Shown: positions 17,487 through 27,371, counted from the first letter of the stretch. The stretch: 64,000 nt of DNA from CAWKPF01 sp963851415 (GCA_963851415.1 CAWKPF010000003.1:806001-870000); one strand, 5' to 3'. Notes: generated by a model from the sequence alone, not told the origin. Translations and numbers: made by a program.

Positions 17487-18995
17487 TCACCGGCTCGTGA
17501 TCGAGGACCAGCGACTCGGGTCACCGCTCTCGAAGCCGTCGCTGAACACGTCGCTCGGCGCTGCGAAGTCCAGGCAGCCCGGCGAGCCGGCGGCTCGAAG
17601 GACCACGTGGTCGTTCATCCGGCTCGGCACCCGGCCCGGCGCGGTGCCGTAGGGGTGGCCGCTTCCGAAGGTGAGGGAGATGTTCGAGAGCCCGCCCGAG
17701 AGGAGGTGGCAGTAGCTCATGATGGTGCCGCACCCGGCTCCCGTCTCACTGCAGGGCAGGGTGGCTCCGCCGCAGTAGCACCCGTTGGCCCCGCACTGGC
17801 CCGCATAGCACTCGTCCACCGGGGCTGCGTTTCCCCCGAGTCCGGCGTAGCAATGGGAATGCGGTGAGTTGAAGTTGTGGCCGATTTCGTGGGCTACGGC
17901 CTCGATGTCCCAGACGATGGCGGGATTGTTGATATCGAAGTTGCCGTCGATGCCACCGGTGAACCCGTAGCCGCCGCCGTAGTTCGAGACGTCCGGCCCG
18001 ATCCCGGGACACCCTCCGCCATGGCTGGTGTTGAAGCCCCCGCCGCACAGCACGCCGACCCAGGCAATCCCGGAGTTGCTGTTCTTCCCACTCAGGAAGT
18101 GAGCGATGGTGCGGGTGTTGTCGCCGTGATTGTCGTTCCAGTACTTGCCGAACTGGAAGAGGGCACAGGACGAGCCCGACTGGTCCCACGGATCGGCCGC
18201 CGTGGACCAGAGATCGATCGAGGAGAGCAGGAGCGAGGTGTCGACCTCGGTGGAGTAGATGCCCGAGGCGTAGGCGAAGAGGTCTCCGATGTAGTCCACC
18301 GCCGCTTCGGTGCTCCCGAAGAGCTGAAAGAACTCGTAGTCGGTCTCGATCGCGACGCGAGCCGTGTAGCTCGGTACCGAGCCACGCTGGGAGGAGCGCG
18401 CCTCCGCCGCTGCACGGGCGGCGTCCCGCACCGAGTCTGAATTGCTCAGGAAAGCCGGCAACAGCTCGTCCGAGGTCTGCAGGGAATCCGTGTCGCAGCT
18501 GAAGCTGCGTCCGTCTCCGGACCGTGCCACAACGTCGTCGATCCGGCGGGTCTGGACCGGCCCTACCTCCCCGGCCACTCTGTCTCGAGGAGTGGCGACG
18601 ATCCAGCTCTCGCCGCCGCTCGTCAAGAGGCCTCGCACACCACCCCGCTGAAGCGCCGTCAGCGTCACCGTCGAGTCCGGCTCACCGACGATTCGCCCGC
18701 GGAAGTAGAGGTTGCGCGGCGTGGGCATCGACGTCGTCTCGGTGGTGGAACGGTGAACGACGATCTGCGCATCAGGGGCGAACATTTCGAAGCGCTCGAG
18801 CTCGAGGGCTTCGACTCGATCGGTGCCCAGGGTCAGACTGTCGATGCGAAGAGTCTCTCCCTGAGTGACGCGGGCGGCCAAATCTGCGACATCGAGGGTG
18901 TCGAGACTTGTCAGTCGCTCCTGCGCTCGAACTGGAGGGGTGATCGCCAGGAGAAAGAGCAAGGCGAGAGCGGTCGGGGGCACGGCAATTCTCAT
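17487..18995 (-). CDS. Secreted reprolysin-like zinc metalloprotease
   Basis: Predicted extracellular protease of 502 residues. A signal peptide (about 1-24, ending VRAQ) precedes a prodomain-like region (about 25-200) and the metalloprotease domain. The zinc site is H369-E-I-G-H373-N-F-N-S-P-H379, with a downstream Met-turn MSYC. Many Cys residues after the zinc site suggest disulfides. The last 20 residues, around FSDGFESGDPSRWS, match a short C-terminal tag frequent on secreted proteins of Acidobacteriota and some Proteobacteria, possibly a sorting signal. ATG 18995 has GGGAG five bases upstream. It is convergent with the amidase, 16 bp apart. Confidence 0.88.
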   Translation of the reverse strand: MRIAVPPTALALLFLLAITPPVRAQERLTSLDTLDVADLAARVTQGETLRIDSLTLGTDRVEALELERFEMFAPDAQIVVHRSTTETTSMPTPRNLYFRGRIVGEPDSTVTLTALQRGGVRGLLTSGGESWIVATPRDRVAGEVGPVQTRRIDDVVARSGDGRSFSCDTDSLQTSDELLPAFLSNSDSVRDAARAAAEARSSQRGSVPSYTARVAIETDYEFFQLFGSTEAAVDYIGDLFAYASGIYSTEVDTSLLLSSIDLWSTAADPWDQSGSSCALFQFGKYWNDNHGDNTRTIAHFLSGKNSNSGIAWVGVLCGGGFNTSHGGGCPGIGPDVSNYGGGYGFTGGIDGNFDINNPAIVWDIEAVAHEIGHNFNSPHSHCYAGLGGNAAPVDECYAGQCGANGCYCGGATLPCSETGAGCGTIMSYCHLLSGGLSNISLTFGSGHPYGTAPGRVPSRMNDHVVLRAAGSPGCLDFAAPSDVFSDGFESGDPSRWSSITSR

Positions 18996-19263
18996 CGGAT
19001 CTCCCTGGGGGGTTGCGCGGAGAGGTCCCGCGTGTTTCCAGTGTCAAGCAGCTTCCGTGCCACCGGAATTCTGGCGATTCAGCGCCGATCCGGGAACGGG
19101 GTGTCGGACGTCATTCTCGCTCAGGGGACGTCGATGGTCCAGCGGCCGAGATCGCCGCCCTCGCCGGTAGAAAAGCCGCTCGGGTGGACCTTTCTCGATT
19201 GTCTGCGAGAGGACGGATCTCGACTCCCTCGCGATCCTGCAGATGAACTGACTCGCCCCTTCT

Positions 19264-20310
19264 TCAGAACGTCGCAATCGGATTGAGCGGCGACCCGGTG
19301 CCACCAGGGATGGGCATCGGGGCGGCGGTGAGAAGGAACTCCCAGCGTCGTTGTTTCTGCGCTTCCTCGGCGAGCGCCTCGAGGTCGAGGTTGTCGAAGA
19401 TCGGCATCCCCATGGCGACCAGTACCAGGAGATGCACCGGATGACTGTAGCCTTCCACTCTCGAAGGAAACACATCACTCGCCACATCACTGCCCAGCAC
19501 GGCAACCCCCCGCTCGCGAAGCCACGGTGCGCACGACGCATGAAGGCCGGCCGATAGCGCGGATACGTCCCACGCTCCTTCGGAGTCACGCCGCGCCCAG
19601 CGACCGGTGCGGATCAACAGTACGTCTCCCTCGCCCACCCGCACACCGGCCTGCTCTTCCCAGGCTTCGAGGTCCTGTGGGTAGATGGGCGTACCCGGCT
19701 CGAGCCAGCGCTCCCCCCGAAGCCGGGGAAGGTCCATCAGCACTCCGCGGGTGAAGATGCCGTCTCGCAGCGCATCGATCGCCATCTCGCCGCAGCCCTG
19801 GGCGGTCACCGACTCTCGCGGGTAGCCGTTGTACATCTTGCCGTCGTGAAACATATGGCACGCGGCATCGAGGTGGCTGTGCGCATAGCCATGGAAGACG
19901 ACGGCGAGACGGTCGACGGCCCACGGTCCCTGAGTCTCTCCGGAGAGAAGCAGGGCGTGCTCCCAGGGATTCGCGTTGTCCAGGTTCGAATCGGTGAGGG
20001 TGGGGTGGGCGAGCGAGACCGAGATGCCTTCTTTCACCAGGGTGGCGGCGGCCTTGCGTTTCTCCGGCGTGATCAGGTTCACGGTGCCGAGCTGGTCGTC
20101 GTCCCCCCAGCGCCCCGCGTTCGACAGCTCCTCGAGCCACGTCTCGATCTCGGCCGCTCCGATCTCAGTCCCACGAGTCTCGGAGCCGGCAGCGCCCTCC
20201 TGTGCCTTGGCCTCGTCGCTGCAACCGAGGATGGTCAGGAGCGCCAGTGCGAAAGCGGCCGTGCTCGCCAGACCTCCGGTCGCTTTGCTGCGGATCTGGG
20301 TTCTCGGCAT
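19264..20310 (-). CDS. Cyclase-family (kynurenine formamidase-like) lipoprotein
   Basis: Putative metal-dependent hydrolase of 348 residues. The N-terminus has a lipoprotein-type signal (FALALLTILGC, Cys30), so it should be anchored outside the cytoplasm. The metal site HxHxDxxxH is H144-S-H-L-D148-A-A-C-H152, followed by the family segments GVLMDLPRL and GDVLLIRTGRW. These match the 'cyclase' family, whose studied members hydrolyse formylkynurenine or cyclic amides and esters. The export signal is unusual for a kynurenine pathway enzyme and argues for a different substrate. It is divergent from the propeller gene at 20487. Confidence 0.88.
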   Translation of the reverse strand: MPRTQIRSKATGGLASTAAFALALLTILGCSDEAKAQEGAAGSETRGTEIGAAEIETWLEELSNAGRWGDDDQLGTVNLITPEKRKAAATLVKEGISVSLAHPTLTDSNLDNANPWEHALLLSGETQGPWAVDRLAVVFHGYAHSHLDAACHMFHDGKMYNGYPRESVTAQGCGEMAIDALRDGIFTRGVLMDLPRLRGERWLEPGTPIYPQDLEAWEEQAGVRVGEGDVLLIRTGRWARRDSEGAWDVSALSAGLHASCAPWLRERGVAVLGSDVASDVFPSRVEGYSHPVHLLVLVAMGMPIFDNLDLEALAEEAQKQRRWEFLLTAAPMPIPGGTGSPLNPIATF

Positions 20311-20486
20311 GGATCTCCCCTTTCCTGAATTCGACCTGGGTGGGTACGTCGAGCTCAGGATACCGAATCCACTCGCCCAGAGATCCGGAGCGAATGCTTC
20401 TTCGCTCCTCTCGAGGCCGAGGCAGTGTGTGCCGGGCTCGTGAGGCCAGCGAATCCGAGCGGGAGCGGTCGCCGAACTGGAGGATC

Positions 20487-21773
20487 ATGCAGTGGATCAC
20501 TCTCAGCCGATGCGCGTTGTCCCCGTTTCTCCTGGTAGCCATTGCCACGGCTCAAGAGCCCGAGATCGACTTCGAGCGGGATTGGTGGCAGTGGGGTGGA
20601 CCGACGCGGAACTTCGTTGCTCGCGCCGCGGAGCTTCAGCCCTCCTGGCAAGGCGCAGCGAAACCCGTAGAGCTCTTCCGGCGCGCTCTACTCGGTGGCC
20701 ACTCCTCGATCGGTTTCGTCTCCGGCAGGGTGTTCGTCGTTCACGGAAAGGCGAAGACCGAGCGCGTCCTGGCGCTCACCGAGCTCGGGGAGACTCTCTG
20801 GGAGAGAGAGTACCGGGTCGGCTATGGCTCGAGCGTCGATGACTACGACGGCCCACACTCGGCCCCCCTGGTGCTGGAGGCGTCGGTGATCACCGTGGCG
20901 ATCGATTCCACCGTCAGGGCCTGGAACCTCGAGGATGGCTCTCTCCTCTGGATGCGAGATCTGCGCCGCGACCACGGTGTCACCCTGCCCCAGGCCGGTT
21001 ACGCAGCGAGCCCCCTGCTCATCGGGGACTCGATTCTGCTCCCCGGGCTCGGGGGTGATGGTCCCGGGCTGAGCCGCACCGAAGCTCCTGGTCTCGGCGT
21101 GTTGAGACTCGACACCCGGACCGGCCAGACGATCTGGGGCAAGCAGGCCTTCCCCTCGTCGCACGCTTCGCCGATTCTCGTTCCACTCGAGGATCGGCAG
21201 ATCGCGGTGTTTCATGGCCTGGAGGATCTGGTTGCCGTAGATCCACAGACGGGAGAGGAGTCATGGCGGTTCGAGGTCCGGAGCGGCGCCTCCGACAACG
21301 TTTCTTTCACCCCGCTCTGGGATTCGGACTCTTCCATTCTCTTTCTCTCCCACGCCTATGATCAGCGGGGCGCTCAGGCGATCCGGATTGATCCGCAGGG
21401 CGGTCCGCCCGAGCGAGTCTGGTCGAGCTCGCGGCTCAAGGTCGAGCACGGCAACGCTGTCCTGTGGAACGGAATGTGGATCGCGTCCGACGGGGGAGAG
21501 CCCGGCTTCCTGGTCGCGCTCGACTCCACCAGAGGTGAACTACTCTGGAAGGAGCGGGCTCCCAAAGCGACGTTTCTGAGGGTCGGCGAGCAGATGGTCC
21601 TGTGGCTCGATGCGGACGGCGCGTTGCACCTGGCGAAGCCGACTCGAGACGGTTCGGGCATCATCTCTCGGCTCGACGTGCTCGACGAGCTCTCGTGGAC
21701 GGTGCCGACCCTGGTCGGCCGGACACTCCTCCTGCGCGGTCCCACCACCCTGGTCGCGCTTCGGCTCCCCTGA
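20487..21773 (+). CDS. Secreted PQQ-like beta-propeller protein
   Basis: A 428-residue exported protein built of repeated beta-propeller blades. Start ATG 20487 has GGAGGA just upstream and opens a signal peptide (LSPFLLVAIATAQ); the longer frame to 20202 overlaps the divergent cyclase gene. Blade signatures of the type 'aLd..tGe.lWe' recur: ALTELGETLWE, AWNLEDGSLLW, RLDTRTGQTIWGKQ, AVDPQTGEESWRFE and ALDSTRGELLWKE. The family includes BamB-like scaffold proteins and quinoprotein-like sensors. No PQQ-enzyme catalytic residues are evident, so a non-enzymatic role is more likely. Confidence 0.85.
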   Translation: MQWITLSRCALSPFLLVAIATAQEPEIDFERDWWQWGGPTRNFVARAAELQPSWQGAAKPVELFRRALLGGHSSIGFVSGRVFVVHGKAKTERVLALTELGETLWEREYRVGYGSSVDDYDGPHSAPLVLEASVITVAIDSTVRAWNLEDGSLLWMRDLRRDHGVTLPQAGYAASPLLIGDSILLPGLGGDGPGLSRTEAPGLGVLRLDTRTGQTIWGKQAFPSSHASPILVPLEDRQIAVFHGLEDLVAVDPQTGEESWRFEVRSGASDNVSFTPLWDSDSSILFLSHAYDQRGAQAIRIDPQGGPPERVWSSSRLKVEHGNAVLWNGMWIASDGGEPGFLVALDSTRGELLWKERAPKATFLRVGEQMVLWLDADGALHLAKPTRDGSGIISRLDVLDELSWTVPTLVGRTLLLRGPTTLVALRLP

Positions 21774-21972
21774 CGGTCGCCTTCGCTGGGGTCAGGGGGG
21801 GCCGTATCGCTGGAGAGCGGCGACGAGATCCCTGACATCGGTGCAGGACGCTGTTGGCCTCCCGGGAAGACGAGTCCGGGAGTCGGTGCCCCTGCGGACG
21901 CGGGCATCGGGCTTGCACCCCTGACGGGGTAGAGTCCTGGAGGCCTTGGCGCCTGAGAGAAAATGACGGCAC

Positions 21973-24492
21973 ATGCTGAGTAGAAGTCGACAGCGGCAGT
22001 TTGTCTGCGCGCCAGAGTGGCTGGCCGTGGCCTCGCTGTGTCTCGGCCTGGCATGCGCGCCGGCGACGGCGGCCCCGAAACGAGAGGCCAGGCTCCAGGG
22101 TTGGTGGGAGAACTGGCAGGACGAGGTCGCACCGCTCCTGATGCCCGAGGAACGCAAGGCGCTGGAGACCCTCGGCGACGACATCGAGCGCGAGCGCTTC
22201 ATCCATGGCTTCTGGCAGGCTCGCGGGGAAGATGCACGCCAGCGTTGGCGGCTCAATCGGGCCGCAGCCCGAGAGCTCAACAGTCTCGCCCCTGCCCGCA
22301 CCCGAGCGGTGATGATGCTCGGCTGGCCGTCGCGGATCCAGGACTTCGAGGGTTGTGACGACGCAGTGCGGCGAATCGAGGTCTGGACCTACGACCCCTG
22401 GAGCCTGGAGCACCAGACCGGGCAACCTCACGAATCCGGCACCGTGCTCGTGTTCGTGCTCGCCAACAACCTGGACATGCGCTCTTATCAGCTGTGGTCT
22501 CCCACGGAGGGTGCCGCGGCACTCGGGTACCGAGACAACGGGGTCGAAGACCTGACGGCGCTGTTCGAAGGTGCCGTCAAGCGGGGCTGTCTCAGCCCAC
22601 GCGAGAAGGCCGAGCTCCTGATCGCGCTGAACACCGCCCCCGCCTTCGAGCAGCTGCGAGAGCTGGCCGCTTGGGAACGCCCCGCTCCCGACTGGCTCGA
22701 GGGGTACCGCGACCGTCCCGACCCTCTGAATGCGGAAGTGCGACTCGAGTTCGTCGGTCGCTACGCGGCGCAGACCGTGGTTCGCGGCCGGGTGACGGTG
22801 CCGATCGAGGGCCTCGAGCGAGGACGCAGCGGCGAAGTGCTCGATCGCATCGAGATCGTGGGTGATCTCTATCGCGGCACGCGTCTCGTCGATACCTTCT
22901 CGGGCATTCATCACGTCGCCGGCGATCCCGGTGATCGCGATTCCTTGACGCTCGAGTTCTACCGGGGAATCCGACCCGGAAGCTACCGCCTGGATCTCCG
23001 GGTACAGGACGGGTACGAGCTGGCTCTGGCACGCGAAGAGCGCACTCTCGAGGTACCCGAGATGGAGGGCGAAGCCCCGCTCCCGGCCGGTACCACCCGA
23101 ACCTGGACCCAGTTGCTCCGCGACGAGGTCGTGACCCTCGCCTCTCTCCCCAGCGTCGAGCTGCTGCCGCTCGGCGATCGGCTGACCGGCACGGTGGAGA
23201 TGCAGGCGGTCACTCGGGGCGTCGAGGTTGCGGCGGTCGAGTTCCTGGTTGACGGCAGATCGATGACTCGGGCGGAGAGTCTTCCCTTCAGCGCTTCGCT
23301 CGACACCGATGCATGGCGCAGCGATCCGGCAAACGCGCAGCGAGACGGGCCCTTGATCGAGGTCGTGGCGCTCGGCACCGCAGGAGAGGAGCTGGCGCAC
23401 GACGCCGCCGAGCTCGATCTGGCACCGCGCGCCTTCCAGGCCCGGATCGACCGCGAGTCCACGGATCCCGGCGAGGTCGAAGTCTCGCTGGTGGTGCCTC
23501 GAGGACGGCGCGTGCAGATCGTGGAGTGCTACCACGGCTCGACTCGCGTGGCCGTTCCTTCCGCGAACGAGGAGCAGCGCTATCGGTGCCCGCGACCCTC
23601 GCTGGGCCCCGGTGGCGGTCGGATGTCCTACCTTCGGGTGATCGCTCGGCTCGACGACGGCAGCGAAGCGGAGGACGTGTTGCTGGTTTCCTCGGGGCGC
23701 TCGGAAGAGGTCGAGGTGCGCCTCGCCGACCTCTGGGTGTCGGTGCTCGATCGGCGGGGACTCCCGGCCACTGGACTCGCGAAGGAAGACTTCCGGATCC
23801 GCGAGGGCGATCAACTCCTGCCGGTGGTGCGTTTCGAAGATCCGCACGATCTGCCGCTCAACGTCGGTGTGCTCATGGACACCTCCAGTTCGCTCGGGCG
23901 CAAGGTGCGCGATGCGGCCGCGAGTGCGCAGGGCTTTTTCGAGCGCATTCTCACCGACCAGGATCTGGCGTCGCTGACCGCCTTCAACCACGACATTCGA
24001 CCGTTGGCCGCCTTTACCGGCGACACTGCGGTGCTGCGCTATTCCGCGACCGGGCTGCGTGCCCGGGGATCGACCCGCCTGTGGGACAGCCTGGTCTACA
24101 GTCTGCACCTGTTCGCGGGCCTCGAGCACCGCCGCGCCCTGGTCCTGCTCAGCGACGGCGCCGACACCGAGAGTGACCGGTCGTTCGAGACGGCCATGGA
24201 CGCCACCCTGCAGGCCGGAGTGGCGGTGTATCCGATCGCCCTGGGTCGGGTCGACGAGGAGACCAAGAGTCAGCTGAAGAGCCTGGCGCTCGCCACCGGG
24301 GGGCGCTTCTTCGAGGTGAGTACGGTAGGAGAGTTGGACGAGGTATATCGGCGCATCGAAGCGCTGCTGCGCTCGCGCTACCTGCTGGTCTATCGGCCCG
24401 GAGACGCCGTGGGGACCACGCCCCAGGTCGACCTACTCCGCGATGACCTGGTGGTGGAGAGCGTTCGCGGTGTCGGCAGGAGTAGCCAATGA
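21973..24492 (+). CDS. GWxTD-like plus VWFA domain secreted protein
   Basis: An 839-residue exported protein. After a signal peptide (about 1-34), residues 35-200 resemble the GWxTD domain (ERFIHGFWQARGEDARQRW, then the LGWPSRI segment where that domain has its 'YG.P..' turn, then RRIEVWTYDP). The middle is beta-rich Ig-like sequence. The C-terminal VWFA domain (about 600-825) has the MIDAS start D636-T-S-S-S and LVLLSDGADTES, as in VWFA proteins expanded in Acidobacteriota. It is coupled to the next gene by ATGA at 24489. The likely role is metal-dependent adhesion or assembly at the envelope; the partner is unknown. Confidence 0.85.
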   Translation: MLSRSRQRQFVCAPEWLAVASLCLGLACAPATAAPKREARLQGWWENWQDEVAPLLMPEERKALETLGDDIERERFIHGFWQARGEDARQRWRLNRAAARELNSLAPARTRAVMMLGWPSRIQDFEGCDDAVRRIEVWTYDPWSLEHQTGQPHESGTVLVFVLANNLDMRSYQLWSPTEGAAALGYRDNGVEDLTALFEGAVKRGCLSPREKAELLIALNTAPAFEQLRELAAWERPAPDWLEGYRDRPDPLNAEVRLEFVGRYAAQTVVRGRVTVPIEGLERGRSGEVLDRIEIVGDLYRGTRLVDTFSGIHHVAGDPGDRDSLTLEFYRGIRPGSYRLDLRVQDGYELALAREERTLEVPEMEGEAPLPAGTTRTWTQLLRDEVVTLASLPSVELLPLGDRLTGTVEMQAVTRGVEVAAVEFLVDGRSMTRAESLPFSASLDTDAWRSDPANAQRDGPLIEVVALGTAGEELAHDAAELDLAPRAFQARIDRESTDPGEVEVSLVVPRGRRVQIVECYHGSTRVAVPSANEEQRYRCPRPSLGPGGGRMSYLRVIARLDDGSEAEDVLLVSSGRSEEVEVRLADLWVSVLDRRGLPATGLAKEDFRIREGDQLLPVVRFEDPHDLPLNVGVLMDTSSSLGRKVRDAAASAQGFFERILTDQDLASLTAFNHDIRPLAAFTGDTAVLRYSATGLRARGSTRLWDSLVYSLHLFAGLEHRRALVLLSDGADTESDRSFETAMDATLQAGVAVYPIALGRVDEETKSQLKSLALATGGRFFEVSTVGELDEVYRRIEALLRSRYLLVYRPGDAVGTTPQVDLLRDDLVVESVRGVGRSSQ

Positions 24493-26042
24493 CAGAAGAA
24501 CAGAAGTGGCGAGTCCGACGGCTGGGGATGGTGGCGTTGACCTTTGCCCTGGCGGTGAGCGGTTCGGCGGCGCAGGTGCCCGGGACCCTGTTCCAGTCGA
24601 CCGACGACGAGGGGGTGGAAGACCTCGATCTCCCGGTGGTGCACATCCTGCCGCCCTCCCCCGGAAAGAAGGGACGTTGGGAGCTCGAGGCGTTGGTGCT
24701 CGACCAGGCGGCCGTGAGCGTGCGGTTTCTGCTCGACGGGAAGGAGCTCGGCGTGAAGCACCGGCCGCCGTTCGTCATGCCGATCACGATCGCTCCAGGG
24801 GCCTCTCACGAGCTGCGCGTCGAGGCGCTGGACGAGAGGGGCCAGGTGATGGGCTTTCACTTTCGGCAGCTGCGCGGTCCGGAGAGTCCTCTTCGGGTGG
24901 GGATCGAATCGCTGGTTCCCACGCAGAGCGGTCTCCGGGTGGAGGCCTCGCTCACAGTGCCGGAGGCCGCGGCCCTGGAGCGCTTCGAGGTCTATCTCAA
25001 CGAGGCGAAGGTGAGCGAGCTCGACGCGGCTCCCACGTCGGGGGAGAGGGTGGTGCTGGACGTTCCCCGCACGCAGAGCTCGCCGCGCGACTGGGTGAGG
25101 GTGCTGGCAGTGCTCACCGACGGTCGCCAGACGGAGGACGTGGCGTTGGTGGGCGGACGAGGGATCCAGGAGCGTCTCGACGTGCGCCTGGTCCAGCTCC
25201 AGGTATTGGTGACCGACAAGCGCGGGGAGCCGATTCGCGATCTCCGTGCCGAGGACTTCGAGATCACGACCGGCGGCGAGAACGCTCCGGTCGAGCGCCT
25301 CTTTCTCGCCGACGACGTCGCCCTCTTGCTGGGCCTCTCGGTGGACTCTTCCGGCAGCATGGTGCCGATCTGGCCGGAGACCCAGAAGGCCGCGCTCGAG
25401 TTCCTGGATTCCACCCTCGCGGAGGAGGACCGTGCCTTTCTGCTCGACTTCGACAGCGACCTTCGTCTGCTCGAGGAGCCCACCGGAGACCGGGTGGCGC
25501 TCACCGAGGCGTTCGACGGGGTCGAGCCCGAGGGGGGGACGGCGCTCTACGACTCGATCATCTACTCGCTCGTCCAGTTCGACCAGGAGGCGGGCAGGCG
25601 CGGGCTGGTCGTGCTCACCGACGGTTTCGATTCGTCGAGCCGAAGCGCTCCGGAGAACACGGTGGAGCTGGGCCAGAAGCTCGGCGTGCCGGTCTACGTG
25701 ATCGTGCTGCCGCAGCGAGGCATGGCGCCGGCCATGCACGGAACCTCACCGCCGGTGGGGGGCACGGCCTACAACAGCAACCCCTCGCGCAGGGGAGCGG
25801 CAGCCGGAATCGAGAGCCTGCACCTGGTGACCGGCCCCACGGGAGGGCGCCTCTTCCGGCTCGGTTCCTTCGATCAGCTGGGGGATGCCTTCGATCGCAT
25901 CGAAGCGGAGCTCCGCAGCCAGTACGTGTTGCTCTACTACGCTTCGGAGGTCCCGAGCGTCGGCTCGATGCCGGAGGTCGAGGTCGTGGGGCGCAAGGGG
26001 CTCAAGGTCAAGGCGGTGGTGCCGCTCGATCGGGTGCAGTAG
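24489..26042 (+). CDS. VWFA domain secreted protein, acidobacterial type
   Basis: A 517-residue exported protein, paralogous in layout to the preceding gene but without the GWxTD-like region. Signal peptide about 1-28; Ig-like beta region about 45-220; linker domain with RLVQLQVLVTDKRGEPIRDL, the typical 'v.V.d..G..v..L...dF' lead-in of this family; VWFA domain from about 280 with MIDAS D286-S-S-G-S and VVLTDGFDSSSR. Translation is coupled to the upstream gene. The 3' end overlaps the convergent MFS gene by 35 bp. Confidence 0.88.
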   Translation: MTEEQKWRVRRLGMVALTFALAVSGSAAQVPGTLFQSTDDEGVEDLDLPVVHILPPSPGKKGRWELEALVLDQAAVSVRFLLDGKELGVKHRPPFVMPITIAPGASHELRVEALDERGQVMGFHFRQLRGPESPLRVGIESLVPTQSGLRVEASLTVPEAAALERFEVYLNEAKVSELDAAPTSGERVVLDVPRTQSSPRDWVRVLAVLTDGRQTEDVALVGGRGIQERLDVRLVQLQVLVTDKRGEPIRDLRAEDFEITTGGENAPVERLFLADDVALLLGLSVDSSGSMVPIWPETQKAALEFLDSTLAEEDRAFLLDFDSDLRLLEEPTGDRVALTEAFDGVEPEGGTALYDSIIYSLVQFDQEAGRRGLVVLTDGFDSSSRSAPENTVELGQKLGVPVYVIVLPQRGMAPAMHGTSPPVGGTAYNSNPSRRGAAAGIESLHLVTGPTGGRLFRLGSFDQLGDAFDRIEAELRSQYVLLYYASEVPSVGSMPEVEVVGRKGLKVKAVVPLDRVQ

Positions 26043-27303
26043 ACGCGCTGCCACCGGGTGGGAGCATGACGGCGAGCAGAGCCGTTGCCGCGAGGGCGAG
26101 TCCCGCTCCGGTGAGAAACGCCGTCCGGCTGCCGAAGGACTGCCACAGGGCTCCGAAGAGCAGGCTGGCGGCGAGACTGCCGAATCCCAGCACGGCGTGG
26201 TACCAGCCGAAGGCGGCGCCGCGGCCGCGCGCCGGAGAGAGCTCGGCGACCAGGGCCTTTTCCGGTCCTTCGGTGAGGCCGTGATGGACGCCGTAGAAGA
26301 GGAACAGAGCGACCAGGAATGCGTGCGACTCGGCGTAGGCGAACCCGGCGTAGATGGCGGCGTAGACGAGCCAGCCCACGATCAGGATGCGCCGCCGTCC
26401 GAGCGCGTCGGCCACCGGGCCACCGACGGCAGAGGTGAGCGCCTTGACCGCGCTCAGTCCCATCCAGAGCAGGGGCAGGGTGGCCAGCGGAGCCCGGGTC
26501 TCGCTCACCCGGAGGAGGAGAAAGAGATCACTGGCGTTGCCCAGGGTGAAGAGCGCGAGCGGAAACAGGAGCGGCTGCAAGGAGGGCTCGGTGTCGGGCC
26601 CAGTGCTGTCGGGCCCAGTGCTGACGGGCCCAGTGCCGGCCGGCTCGACTGCGATCTCGGCCTCGGAGCGGGGCGGCGCCGGGATGTCGCGCACGAAGGC
26701 GAAGACGGTCACGACGGCGAGGGCGCCGGGGATCGCCGACAGCCAGAACAGGGTTCGTAGGTCTTCGGTCCAGAACTGCAGGACGAGGTACGCGATCAAT
26801 GGGCCGATCAACGCGCCGACGTGGTCCATCGCTCGGTGGAAACCGAACGCGGAAGCGAAGCGGGAGGGAGGCACGGACGCTGCGATCAGCGCGTCGCGGG
26901 GCGACGTTCGCAGTCCCTTGCCGACCCGGTCGGCCAGGCGGGCGGCCAGCACCTGCCCCGGGATCGTCGCCAGCGCGATGAGCGGTCGGGCAACCGACGA
27001 GACCGTGTAGCCCGCGGCGACCAGCGGCTTGCGCCGCCCGGTGCGGTCTGCCCAGCGTCCCGAGAGCACCTTGAGCAGACTCGACGTCGCTTCTGCCGCC
27101 CCCTCGATCACCCCCAGGGCCAGGGGACCGGTGCCGAGAACGACCGTCAGGAAGACCGGCAGCAGCGGCATCACCATCTCGGAGGCGACATCGGTGAACA
27201 GCGAGACCATTCCGAGGGCGACCACGGTCGGGTTCAGCCAGCGTCCCTTGCGATCATTCTCGGAGCGACGGGAGTCTCCGGCACGCTGGGTCGTCGTGGG
27301 CAT
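26008..27303 (-). CDS. Major facilitator superfamily transporter
   Basis: Twelve-helix membrane transporter of 431 residues. The MFS motif A between helices 2 and 3 is GRWADRTGRRKPL, repeated in the second half as GPVADALGRRRIL. Helices 1-6 and 7-12 are separated by a cytoplasmic linker (about residues 205-235) containing a short repeat STGPDSTGPD, encoded by three 15-bp units. The pattern SLFTDVASEMVMPLLPVFL near the N-terminus resembles a common bacterial MFS group of unknown substrate. It overlaps the VWFA gene tail-to-tail and is divergent from the gene at 27372. Confidence 0.9.
   Translation of the reverse strand: MPTTTQRAGDSRRSENDRKGRWLNPTVVALGMVSLFTDVASEMVMPLLPVFLTVVLGTGPLALGVIEGAAEATSSLLKVLSGRWADRTGRRKPLVAAGYTVSSVARPLIALATIPGQVLAARLADRVGKGLRTSPRDALIAASVPPSRFASAFGFHRAMDHVGALIGPLIAYLVLQFWTEDLRTLFWLSAIPGALAVVTVFAFVRDIPAPPRSEAEIAVEPAGTGPVSTGPDSTGPDTEPSLQPLLFPLALFTLGNASDLFLLLRVSETRAPLATLPLLWMGLSAVKALTSAVGGPVADALGRRRILIVGWLVYAAIYAGFAYAESHAFLVALFLFYGVHHGLTEGPEKALVAELSPARGRGAAFGWYHAVLGFGSLAASLLFGALWQSFGSRTAFLTGAGLALAATALLAVMLPPGGSASTAPDRAAPPP
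26594..26638. repeat. 15-bp tandem repeat (x3) inside the MFS gene
   Basis: Three consecutive units of TCGGGCCCAGTGCTG, the last with three changes (ACGGGCCCAGTGCCG). In frame, they encode STGPD-type units in the central cytoplasmic linker, so copy-number changes would keep the frame. Confidence 0.85.
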
Positions 27304-27371
27304 CGAGCGCAGTGTAGCCCGGCAGGGGCCACGGTCGACGCTCTCGCGCCGGGGTTGTAGAGTTCGCGGCG

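Noticed and set aside
18753..19286. A 177-codon open frame across the gap between protease and cyclase genes
   Set aside because: Most of it is antisense to the protease N-terminus and the remainder shows no domain or ribosome site.
19980..19995. GGTTCGAATCGG, resembling a tRNA T-arm
   Set aside because: It lies inside the cyclase gene and lacks the rest of a cloverleaf.
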